From positions 22,320,790 to 22,384,789 of the forward strand of contig NC_041003.1 of the NCBI RefSeq assembly GCF_004193775.1: DNA of 64,000 nt. Reading direction: 5' to 3'. The notes beneath the pieces were generated by a model. It saw nothing but the letters and a program-made list of their open reading frames with translations. It did not search any database and was not told where the DNA came from. The stretch comes from Glycine soja (Eukaryota; Streptophyta; Magnoliopsida; Fabales; Fabaceae). Shown in pieces: positions 10,601 to 19,870 of this stretch (its first letter is position 1; the number at the start of each line of letters is the position of its first letter). A program made the translations under genes and the position numbers.

Positions 10601-12352
10601 ATGGGTGAAGCAGAGAAGGTGCAAGAGAAGATGAAGGCCAAAAATGGAGGCCATAAAAGAGCAAATGGCCACAATGATAAAGGCCATGATGAGCATGAAG
10701 AGGATAATGGAAGCCAATGCAGTTATAGTTGCCGCTATTAAGCGCTGTCGCTAAGGTGAACCCAATGCTCCCATCTGGCCTCAAGCAAATGAATCGTCCA
10801 ACCTCAAATATGGTAGGCAAAGATTTGGGAAGTACGGATGACCCCATGATGTGCAAATTCAAAACGAGCACGCCTTCCCATCATATGGCTTGCCTCCCAA
10901 CTATACACCACCCAATGTGGCATACACTCTCAATGAAAATCTCAATAACTCCACTCCGATACTCATTGAGAACCAATAACCTCATCAGGCACATATCTCT
11001 CAAACCATGGGAAAGACACATGAAATTCCCCACCACAATCTAGCTGACTTCGAGCCTTGGCTCGGATATGCCACTGAAGGGCAAGCAGTTGGTGGTATAC
11101 CCTTTGAAAACACTTTGGAGAGCCCTCAGTTTCGCCCACAACCACAACCATTGCATTTTTGCGGTGGGAAGAGCCCCTCCTGCTATGGCCGAAAAGGGAA
11201 AGACGGATCATCTAAAGGAAAGGCTCAGGGCCATTGAAGGAGGTGAAGATTATGCCTTTGCTAACCTAGAAAAGTTGTTCCTAATACCCAAACATGGTCA
11301 TTCCCAAGTTCAAGGTGCTGGACTTTGACAAGTACAAGGGGACTACTTGTCTCAAGAACCATCTAAAGATTGTATTGTCAGAAGATGGGGGAATACGCAA
11401 AAGATGAGGAATTGCTGATACATTCCTTCCAAGAAAGTCTTACTGGGGTAGCTGTTACCTGGTACACTAACTTGGAACCTTCCCGAGTCCATTCTTGGAA
11501 GGACCTAATGGTTGCCTTTGTTAGGCAGTATCAGTACAATTTTGATATGGTTCCGGATAGGATGCAACTACAGAACATGTGCAAAAAGGGGGACGGATCA
11601 TTCAAAGAACACGCCCAAAAGGTGGAGGGATCTGGCGGCCCAGGTGGTACCCCCAATAATGGAAAGGGAGACGATAATCGTGATGGTAGACACATTATCG
11701 GTACTCTACTATGAAAAGATGGTGGGCTGCGCACCCTCAAAGCTTTGCAGATTTGGTCTTCGCCAGTGAAAGGATCAATGTGGGTCCGAAAAGAGGCAAA
11801 TTTGATCATCCTACTAGGACGACTGAGAAAACTGGGGCAAATAAAGAGGGTGAGAAAGAGGGAGAAGCCCATGCTGTGACTACCATTCCTATACGGCCAA
11901 ATTTCCCACCAACCCAACAATGTCATTACTCAGTCAATAAACCACCTCCTTACCCACCACCCAGTTATCCACAAAGGCCATCCCTAAATCAACCACAAAG
12001 CCTGTCTACCGCACTTCCAATGACGAAGACCACCTTTAGCACAAACCAAAAAAAAAAAAAAAAAAACACCAACCAAGAAATGAATTTTGCAGCGAAAAGC
12101 CTGTAGGATTCACCCCAAATTCCGGTGTCATATGCTAACTTGCTCCCATATCTACTTGATAACGCAATGGTAGCCATAACCCCTGCTAGGTTCTCTCAAA
12201 CCCCCATTTTTCTGAGGATATGACTCGAACGCAACATGTGCATATCGTGGGGGAGCCCTGGGGCATTCCATTGAGCACTGTATGACCCTCAGGCGTAAGG
12301 TGCAAGGTCTAATTGATGCGGGCTGGCTGAAATTTGAGGAGAATCGCGTGTA
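10601..12352 (+). pseudogene. Tat/Ogre-type gag, degenerate (element 1)
   Basis: The N-terminal part is Met/Lys/Glu-rich (EEVQEKMKADMEA-type in the better copies), followed by a Pro/His-rich linker and the capsid-like core: AIEGGEDYAFANLE, FDKYKGTTC, the SFQESLTGVAVTWYTNLEPS block near 11425-11490 and FVRQYQYN near 11512. Then come RMQLQNMCKKG and a Pro-rich region. A Cys/His remnant near 12235-12290 precedes the end. Several frameshifts break it, for example near 10640, 11370 and 11590. The family is clear from the TWYTNLEPSRVHSW block, typical of soybean Tat/Ogre gag. Gag in a working partner would build the particle; this copy cannot. Confidence 0.8.
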
Positions 12353-12711
12353 AATCCTGACATTGACAAGAGATGCCACACATGGGGCAATTTTGAAAAC
12401 TGTTGTTAGATGTCTCTAATTTTCAAGTGCAAGCCATTGGTCAGTTTGCTCAAGCGATCTGTGCTCCTGAGTGTTGACTTTCAAGACTGTTCAATCAGAG
12501 ATTACTCGTCTTGCACGTTGGTGGGGGTGCCGTAAAAAAAAACGAGTAAAGTTCAAAACAAACAAGTTTCAAAATAAAATAAAATAAAAGTGTTCAAAAA
12601 AAAAAAAAAAAAAAAAAACATTTGATTGACTGTGCTTTCAAGACGTTCATGTGACCTCATTTTATCATCCTGGAAAGTTTGTCTTTTTAGAGAAAAGTGA
12701 GTTATCAAGAA
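12353..12711 (+). other. post-gag noncoding segment
   Basis: Conserved in elements 2 and 3. It includes CTTGCACGTTGG near 12512, a run of A near 12595-12618 and GATTGACTGTG. In a full element protease and RT would follow gag; here the sequence passes straight into noncoding repeats. Confidence 0.55.
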
Positions 12712-12716
12712 TAGGA

Positions 12717-13451
12717 TGTTGGACAAATGGCTTCAGTAACCTTGAGAAGAAGAGGGGATTGAATTAAGATACGAATGTTATTCCCCAATTAAACTTTCAC
12801 TCTCTCTTTTCGGATTAACAATGCACATAGGGACAACCCTTCCCTTGTGTTCAAGAATCCCCTACAACAAGAGACCCACGGTCTCTTAATCCCTTTTCAG
12901 AAATAAGAAGAAGAGAAGAAGAAATCTCTCTTAAAAGGGATAGATTGTACAATGAAGATCAATCAAAATTCCTTATTGAATAAGCAAGTGGTTGACCAAG
13001 GAATCTTTTCGAGAGGATAAGACATTTCAGTTCAGAAAAACTCTTGATCTTTCGAGAGGATAAAACTGTTTGGGCAATGAAAACTCTCTTTAAAACATTT
13101 GAATGGCCATTCATAAAACATTTGAATAGATATGTCTCTTGGAAATTATTTTCTGAAAATCCCCTCTAGTAATCAATTACAAGACTTATGTAATCGATTA
13201 CAGGTTTTAAAAATTTGAATTAAAACATTTTCAAACTGCTGGTAATCGATTACCAGAGAGCAAGTCTCAATTTGAAAGGATAGAATTCCTTGGTCAAACC
13301 TTTTGCTTCTTCAATTTGGAAACTTCTTCCTAAGATTCTAGAGATCAACTTGATCATATATCTTGATTTTCTTGGATTCTTGTCTTGAATAAAACTTAGA
13401 AGCACTTGATCCTTTAGCATCATCAAGACATCAAAACATTTTGCTTCTACA
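12717..13451 (-). mobile_element. copia-like solo LTR nested in element 1, target TAGGA
   Basis: The segment starts TGTTGGACAAATGG and ends GCTTCTACA on the plus strand and is flanked by TAGGA at 12712-12716 and 13452-13456. Elements 2 and 3 contain the same insertion at the same place with the same flanks, so it entered an ancestor and was copied with the family. Orientation is judged from similarity to the LTR at 30776-32432, read in reverse. It contains TAATCGATTA words near 13192 and 13244. A deletion of about 205 bp relative to element 2 removes part of it. Confidence 0.8.
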
Positions 13452-13456
13452 TAGGA

Positions 13457-14226
13457 GTCATTTGACTTAATCCATCAACTGAAAGATCCTTCAATTATTT
13501 CTCGTCCTTGGAAAATTCTTTTTTGCAAGAATCAACTGCTTCTTTCATTCTTCCTCACTACGAGGTCGTGAAAACAAGACAACACTTGGTACCTCTAAGC
13601 CCTACACTGGGGCAACGAAAGGCACCATGCAAAAACCTCAAGCGAACCTAGGGGCAGATTAGAAGTATTCACCCAATAGGTTCCCTCCTACAAGGTCATG
13701 ACGAAAGGCAACGATTGATACCTCAAAGCCTTACACTGGGGCAATGAGGGGCGCCGTGCATGAGCCTCAAGTGAACATAGGGGTCGATCAAAAGTTCTCA
13801 CCCATCGATGTTTTTAACAAAAAAGGGGGGGACAAACCCTAGGATTTCAATGGATTGATCAAACATCAAATGGCTCCATTGCCGTCACTCCAAAATGGTC
13901 AAGTGACTAAATCAAACAGAACACACACTCTGAGGAAGTTCCCGGAGAGATTTGCAAAAAATGATAGGATGAGGTTGCATGAATTATCACCTCTTTCAAA
14001 AGGACAGTCAATCTGTGTTTTCCAAAAAAATTAAATCAAAATCAAAATCACAAAATAGGGAAAGAATGTCATGAACATTGTACAACTTTCCATTACATTG
14101 CATTGTTTCAAATGAAGTCCGCATTTACCAAATTTCACGACAAAGGTTGCATGCATCTGCATCCCTAAAAATCATGTTAACTGCATAGATTTCCTACATC
14201 TAATGTCCAAATCTTGTTGATTCGGG
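13457..14226 (+). repeat. spacer with a two-copy tandem repeat of about 129 bp
   Basis: TACGAGGTCGTG near 13559 and TACAAGGTCATG near 13688 begin two diverged copies sharing CCTACACTGGGGCAA, GCCTCAAG and a TCACCCA end. The same duplication is in elements 2 and 3. The rest (13810-14226) is noncoding and conserved. Confidence 0.65.
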
Positions 14227-14281
14227 ATGACCGGCCCTCTCGATGAGTCGATCTCTTGCTTTCTCATAAGGGTGGACCCTT

Positions 14282-15230
14282 GGGTACTAGTTACCCTCAC
14301 CAGTGAGAGGACTACACGTCCTCGCCATCAGAGGGCTGCACGCCCTCACCTTCAGAGGACTACACGTCCTCGCCTTGAGAGGGCTACACGCCCTCACCTT
14401 GGGTACTAGTTACCCTCACCGTTGAGAGGACTACACGTCCTCACCATCAGAGGGCTGCACGCCCTCACCATCAGAGGACTACATGTCCTCGCCTTGAGAG
14501 GGCTACACGCCCTCACCTTGGGTACTAGTTACCCTCACCATTGAGAGGACTACACGTCCTCGCCTTGAGAGGGCTACACGTCCTCACCATCAGAGGGCTG
14601 CACGCCCTCACCTCCAGAGGACTACATGTCCTCGCCTTGAGAGGGCTACACGCCCTCACCTTGGGTACTAGTTACCCTCACCGTTGAGAGGACTACATGT
14701 CCTCGCCTTGAGAGGACTACGCGTCCTCACCATCAGAGGGCTGCACGCCCTCACCATCAGAGGACTACACGTCCTCGCCTTGAGAGGGCTGCACGCCCTC
14801 ACCTCCAGAGGACTATAAGTCCTCGCCTTGAGAGGGCTACACGCCCTCACCTTGGGTACTAGTTACCTTCACCTTCAGAGGACTACACGTCCTCGCCTTC
14901 AAAGGGTCATGTACCTTCAACTTCAGAGGACTACACGTCCTCGCCGTCAAGGGATCATGTGCCTTCACCTTTGTAGGGCTACACGCCCTCACCTTCAGAG
15001 GACTACACGTCCTCACCTTTAGAGGACTACACGTCCTCGCCATCAGAGGACTACATGTTCCCCATTTTCAAAGGGGGGCATGCCCTCACCTTTAGAGGAT
15101 TGCACGTCCTTGCCATCATAGGACTACACTCCCTCGCCTTCGAAAGGCGACGCATCCTGAACTTCAGAGGGCTACACGCCCTCGCCTTTAGAGGACTATG
15201 CGTCCTCACTTTCAGTGGGCTCCATATCCA
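14282..15230 (+). repeat. 24-bp hairpin minisatellite, element 1
   Basis: About 40 units of 24 bp. Each unit carries a 6-bp inverted repeat around a 5-nt loop, in two main forms: GAGGAC-TACAC-GTCCTC and GAGGGC-TACAC-GCCCTC. Both arms change together. GGGTA-CTAGT-TACCC units are interspersed. Because 24 is divisible by three, all frames tend to stay open and give Gly-Leu-His-rich or Cys-Ser-Pro-rich periodic frames on both strands. I do not regard them as genes. Confidence 0.9.
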
Positions 15231-15267
15231 CACCTTAAGATAATTTAAGGTCCTCTATCCTTAAATG

Positions 15268-15296
15268 CTTAACCGAGACTTGCACTCCCGGTTAAG
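15268..15296 (+). other. 8-bp stem-loop next to the minisatellite (element 1)
   Basis: CTTAACCG, a 13-nt loop (AGACTTGCACTCC), then CGGTTAAG. Element 3 has CTTAATCG...CGATTAAG (both arms changed), element 2 a G-T wobble at that step. The loop is nearly constant. Confidence 0.7.
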
Positions 15297-15479
15297 GGAC
15301 CAGTAGTTTCCTTTTAACGGTTCCTGGGCCACCCCCTGATATTGGAGGAGGGCCAACTGTGCGAGCACAACCAGAGAGGGAGGCTATCACACAGCTACTA
15401 TGCATACCGGGGCAAGATTTCACCCGTGCCGCTGCAAAGAGACGAGTGCGGATCATACGCACCAACATGACCACTCTTA

Positions 15480-16033
15480 CACAGATATAGATGACATTGC
15501 TACTTAGCAACATTCTGCCCAGTGACCGCAACGCCAATCTCCCCCTGCAAAAGTATCAGTTGGTCTGTGTCGTCCCGACATGGGTAAGTATGCATATAGT
15601 TCAACTGATTTCTGATACCATCTATTGTTTGCAGGGATCGCACCCACAAGACACCCAGTGGACCCGGAAAAGTCCAACAGGGCCCTGGGGTTTCCAGCTC
15701 TGGTTACGGGCCTCTATCAGTCCTACAGGGTGCCTGTACCCCCCCGGCAAGGTTATGTCATCATAGGTAAGTATGCACATCGCTCAACGGATTTCTGATT
15801 TCATCAATTGTTTGCAGGGATCGCACCTGCAAGACACCCAGTGGACCCGAAGAAGTCCAACAGGGTCTTGGAGTTGTCAAGCTCTAATTACGGGTCTCTG
15901 TCAGTTCTACAGAGTACCTGTAACCTCCAACAAGGGCATTAGGTCCCCTACTGATCGAGCTTTCATCAAGAAATACTGCGTCCCTAGGCAGGCGCAGGGC
16001 GAAACACCACAGCAGCATTGGGATGGCCGGTAG
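15480..16033 (+). pseudogene. captured plant-transposon-protein fragment with duplicated exon
   Basis: Two copies of a 132-bp exon-like unit (15635-15766 and 15818-15949) encode an HPVDPEKSNRALGFPAL-type segment and TGLYQSYRVPV, resembling the GFPALITALCQ part of plant transposon proteins. The second copy runs into a RAFIKKYC segment. Each copy is preceded by a 51-nt insert with a perfect donor GTAAGT and acceptor TTGTTTGCAG: 15584-15634 and 15767-15817. The repeat period is 183 bp. All three elements share the layout. Either a captured gene fragment with tiny introns whose exon was duplicated, or a retained regulatory splice module. No complete frame remains. The transposon-protein similarity is from memory. 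Confidence 0.55.
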
Positions 16034-16217
16034 CGGGCAATAGACACACCGCCACCACCTCTAGAGTTCACCTCAGCTCATCCGCAAAAAGGTTAGAGCG
16101 TTGCCTACGACACATGGCCGACCCATAGGCTACCAAGTCCAAAGCCAAAGGTAAGCAAAGTACTAGGTCAGTGGCTGACAAGTCATAGGCGTCCAGCTAA
16201 AGACGTTAAAGAAGCGC

Positions 16218-16237
16218 TACTAGGAGGCAACCTAGTA
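16218..16237 (+). other. hairpin TACTAGG with AGGCAA loop (element 1)
   Basis: A 7-bp perfect stem TACTAGG/CCTAGTA encloses AGGCAA, preceded by GACGTTAAAGAAGCGC. It is identical in elements 2 and 3; the Athila-like fragment at 984 has the same loop and a different stem. Confidence 0.7.
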
Positions 16238-16348
16238 CCTTTTGAATCTATGCTTGTTATTTGATCACTTTTTATAGTAGGACGCACCTAGTTGCTCATG
16301 ATCCTGGGGATTTAAATAAAACAAGCGCAAGCTCGGAAGGTAGTCATA

Positions 16349-16700
16349 CCTCACAAAATATATATATGTATGTTTAGGTAGTGAAAATACCTTAGATATG
16401 CATGTATGTAAACAAAAAAATTACTTCACAAAATATATATTTGTATGTTTAGGTAGAGAGATACCTTAGATGTGCGTGTATGTAGTAAAAAATACCTCAC
16501 AAAACATATATATGTATGTTTAGGTGGCAAGATACCTTGGATATGCATGTATATAGCAAAAATACCTCACAAAAATATGCACATGTTTAGGTAGCAAAAT
16601 ACCTCATGAAAAAAAAGAAAAAAAAAAAACAAACAAGAAAAAGAAATAAACAAATGATAATGATAAAAAAAAAGGAGAAAAAAGAAAAATAAGTTGTCAA
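16349..16700 (+). repeat. AT-rich tandem repeats and A-rich tract (element 1)
   Basis: About four units of 60-80 bp built from CCTCACAAAATATATATATG, TATGTTTAGGTAG and ACCTTAGATATGCATG, then an A-rich tract from about 16605. The array is longest in element 3. Confidence 0.75.
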
Positions 16701-17149
16701 GCTGAAAAACCAACATGCTTTTGAAAAGAGATGACTTCCAACTTTTCTTTGGAAAAATTCACTGATCATAACTAATTTTTGGAAAATGTGTCTACACCTG
16801 AAGGGTGAATGCTGTGAATTTCCCCGGACGCCCGAAATGGACTCGGATGAATGCGCAAATTGATAAAAGAACATATTTTGGAAACATTGGGTTGATTTAA
16901 AATAGAGGAAATGAATCCTGAGCCCTAGCATCACATGACCATAAAAATTTGACACTTGAGTGTCCGCATAGGTGCATGCATAACCAGTTTTGCATAAAAT
17001 TTCCAAATCATCATTTTTGCATTTGTGTCATGGAAATAATGTGGGGCATCCCTTTTTATCCTTGAGCCAAACCAAACCCCGACATGTATCATGTCTAGCC
17101 ATTCTACAAACCTTGAGCCAAAATCATGACTCACTATAATCCTTACCCT
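16701..17149 (+). other. conserved noncoding spacer
   Basis: No coding frame. It is conserved in elements 2 and 3 (for example TTTCCCCGGACGCCC near 16820 and GGTGCATGCATAACC near 16972). Nothing else seen. Confidence 0.5.
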
Positions 17150-17345
17150 CGGAAGCAAAAAAGGAAAGAAGGAAAATTTCCAATCAAAGAGAAAGCAAAA
17201 AAGGAAAAGAAAGGAAATTCCCAATCAAAGAGTGGGAGAAAGCAAAAAGAAAAGAAGGAAAATTCCCAACCAAAGAATGGGAGAAAGTAAAAAAGAAGGA
17301 AAGAAAGTTCTTGATCGAAGAAGCTAAAAGAAATATGCAGAGAGG
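17150..17345 (+). repeat. purine-rich tandem repeats (element 1)
   Basis: Units of about 40-45 bp, GGAAAATTCCCAATCAAAG then TGGGAGAAAGCAAAAAG, are repeated four to five times with A/G bias. Lys-rich frames on the plus strand and Phe-rich frames on the minus strand are compositional. Confidence 0.75.
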
Positions 17346-18116
17346 TCTTTGGACTGGACAATATCTGAGCAATACAGAATTGTCACCAAATGAACGAAAA
17401 AAAGAAGGAAAGGAAACCACGACCTAAAATGGTCTTCTCCCTTTAATTACCAACCAAAATCCCGTGCGCTAGCGACCTTTTTTCTCGCCTCGCACTAAAC
17501 AAAAACAGAAAAAGAAAAAAAAGCCAGAAAAATCAAAAGCCAAAAACACACAAAAGCTGAAAGAAGAAATCACCAAAAGAACCCATTCCCAAGGGAAGCC
17601 CTATTGATCCATGATCACGCATGTAATTTTTGATTTGATAGGAAATAATTTGCAAAGTCAAGTCATGACATATCTATGGTTCGGAATTAGGATGAAACAC
17701 TTACCTGTGCGAGATTGATACACTTTGAGTGGATTTCTTCTATTTTTGTCGAACCCAGTGTTTCCTCTAAATGGTCATTTAGAAACGAAATGCTAACATC
17801 CAAAATCTCATTTATGGTTATGGGAGATTTCATCAGCAGACTCTCCTTCCCCGGTAGACGCATTGTTTTTCACTCAAAAAAAAAAAAAAAGCATATGCTG
17901 CCCTAAATCAGTTGGAATATTTGTCTCTTTGCTAAAGCATGTTTGCATTTTAGTGGAGAAAACAACGAGACTTTTTCAAGTCTCACAAGTTATCCAGAAC
18001 TACGTAGGTCTGAGTTCCTCATTGGAGGATACGTAGGAGCAAGAGCTTTGCTTTTGTCGGCCGCCCCATAATCTTTGTCATACTGACCCTGAGGTCATGT
18101 GACGCACACCCCTTTT
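17346..18116 (+). other. spacer with an LTR-derived CTACGTAG module
   Basis: 17346-17990 is noncoding. At 17998-18060, AACTACGTAGGTCTGAGTTC followed by GGATACGTAGGAGCAAG and CTTTTGTCG repeats a module of the LTR (6307-6385). Confidence 0.55.
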
Positions 18117-19318
18117 GTCATCCAGAGGCGGCGGGCCCGATGACAAGCAGAGACCAAGTTTGGTCATTCTGCACCCAAGATACGCGGAGATACCTTACGG
18201 TTATCTGCACCCCTTTGCTAGGCAGACACAGTTGTGTCCGATGGCAAGCAGAGACCAAGTTTGGTCATTCTGCACCCAAGATACGCGGAGATACCTTACG
18301 GTTATCTGCACCCCTTTGCTAGGCAGACACAGTTGTGTCCGATGGCAAGCAGAGACCAAGTTTGGTCATTCTGCACCCAAGATACGCGGAGATACCTTAC
18401 GGTTATCCGCACCCTTTTGTCATCCAGAGGCGGCGGGCCCGATGGCAAGCAGAGACCAAGTTTGGTCATTCTGCACCCAAGATACGCGGAGATACCTTAC
18501 GGTTATCCGCACCCTTTTGTCATCCAGAGGCGGCGGGCCCGATGGCAAGCAGAGACCAAGTTTGGTCATTCTGCACCCAAGATACGCGGAGATACCTTAC
18601 GGTTATCTGCACCCCTTTGCTAGGCAGACACAGTTGTGTCCGATGGCAAGCAGAGACCAAGTTTGGTCATTCTGCACCCAAGATACGCGGAGATACCTTA
18701 CGGTTATCTGCACCCCTTTGCTAGGCAGACACAGTTGTGTCCGATGGCAAGCAGAGACCAAGTTTGGTCATTCTGCACCCAAGATACGCGGAGATACCTT
18801 ACGGTTATCTGCACCCCTTTGCTAGGCAGACACAGTTGTGTCCGATGGCAAGCAGAGACCAAGTTTGGTCATTCTGCACCCAAGATACGCGGAGATACCT
18901 TACGGTTATCTGCACCCCTTTGCTAGGCAGACACAGTTGTGTCCGATGGCAAGCAGAGACCAAGTTTGGTCATTCTGCACCCAAGATACGCGGAGATACC
19001 TTACGGTTATCCGCACCCTTTTGTCATCCAGAGGCGGCGGGCCCGATGGCAAGCAGAGACCAAGTTTGGTCATTCTGCACCCAAGATACGCGGAGATACC
19101 TTACGGTTATCTGCACCCCTTTGCTAGGCAGACACAGTTGTGTCCGATGGCAAGCAGAGACCAAGTTTGGTCATTCTGCACCCAAGATACGCGGAGATAC
19201 CTTACGGTTATCCGCACCCTTTTGTCATCCAGAGGCGGCGGGCCCGATGACAAGCAGAGACCAAGTTTGGTCATTCTGCACCCAAGATACGCGGAGATAC
19301 CTTATGGTTATTCGCACC
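18117..19318 (+). repeat. 101-bp tail tandem array (element 1)
   Basis: Twelve nearly identical units have the core GACCAAGTTTGGTC (itself an inverted repeat) plus TTCTGCACCCAAGATACGCG. Two interchangeable linkers precede the cores: A (GTCATCCAGAGGCGGCGGGC, 100-bp period) and B (GCTAGGCAGACACAGTTGTG, 101-bp period), in the order A B B A A B B B B A B A. Long frames here are period artefacts. Confidence 0.9.
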
Positions 19319-19854
19319 CATTCTTTTGCTATCTGTAAGACAGAACGCTTGATAGCATGCAGAGGCTGACACAGTCTTCTGCACCTTTTGTTCCTCCGGG
19401 GACGACAAAGTCATTTACATGTGGAAATTTCATGGTCACCCGCGACTCTCGTCAGCCGAGAGGAGCGAAATTAGTGTCATACACTGATTTTCGGGGACCT
19501 TTGCTTGATGACATGCGACCATTCTTTGGTCCTTGTGAGGTGTTTGGCATCCATCATCAGGCAATTTGTGAAATCCTAGGAACGACAAGTCACAGTCACC
19601 CGCGACTCTCGTCAACCGAGAGGAGCGAAATTAGTGTCATACACTGATTTTCGGGTACCTTTGCTTGATGACATGCGACCATTCTTTGGTCCTTGTGAGG
19701 TGCTTGGCGCCCATCATTAGGCAATTTGTGAAATTTTGGGAACAACAAGTCATTTGCATGTGGAGATTTTATGGTCACCCGGGACTCTCGTCAAATCGAG
19801 AGGGACGAAATTAGTGTCTTATCTTTACTTTTCTTTTATCTCCAATAAAAGAGA
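19319..19854 (+). repeat. pre-LTR tail with LTR-like duplications
   Basis: Three diverged copies of a 160-179 bp unit begin GTCACCCGCGACTCTCGTCA (19435, 19595, 19774). The first two contain GGACCTTTGCTTGATGACAT and TGCGACCATTCTTTGGTCC, matching bases 25-75 of the LTR. CTCTCG...CGAGAG forms a small hairpin in each. Confidence 0.7.
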
Positions 19855-19866
19855 AGTAAAGAGGGG
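19855..19866 (+). other. polypurine tract of element 1
   Basis: AGTAAAGAGGGG precedes CAAC and the 3' LTR, the expected plus-strand primer position. Confidence 0.75.
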
Positions 19867-19870
19867 CAAC

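Noticed and set aside
14282..15230. CRISPR-like array
   Set aside because: Units are contiguous without unique spacers, the context is plant retrotransposon, and no cas genes are present.
17150..17345. Lys-rich or Phe-rich small proteins
   Set aside because: Compositional frames in purine-rich tandem repeats, not conserved in frame between elements.
18117..19318. Centromeric satellite (about 91-92 bp in soybean)
   Set aside because: The period is 100-101 bp, the array is internal to a retrotransposon, and the words match the tail of elements 2 and 3 relatives.
18115..19369. Overlapping frames of 60-236 codons in the element 1 tail array
   Set aside because: 101-bp periodicity repeats the same peptide segments in shifted frames; no coding character beyond the repeat.
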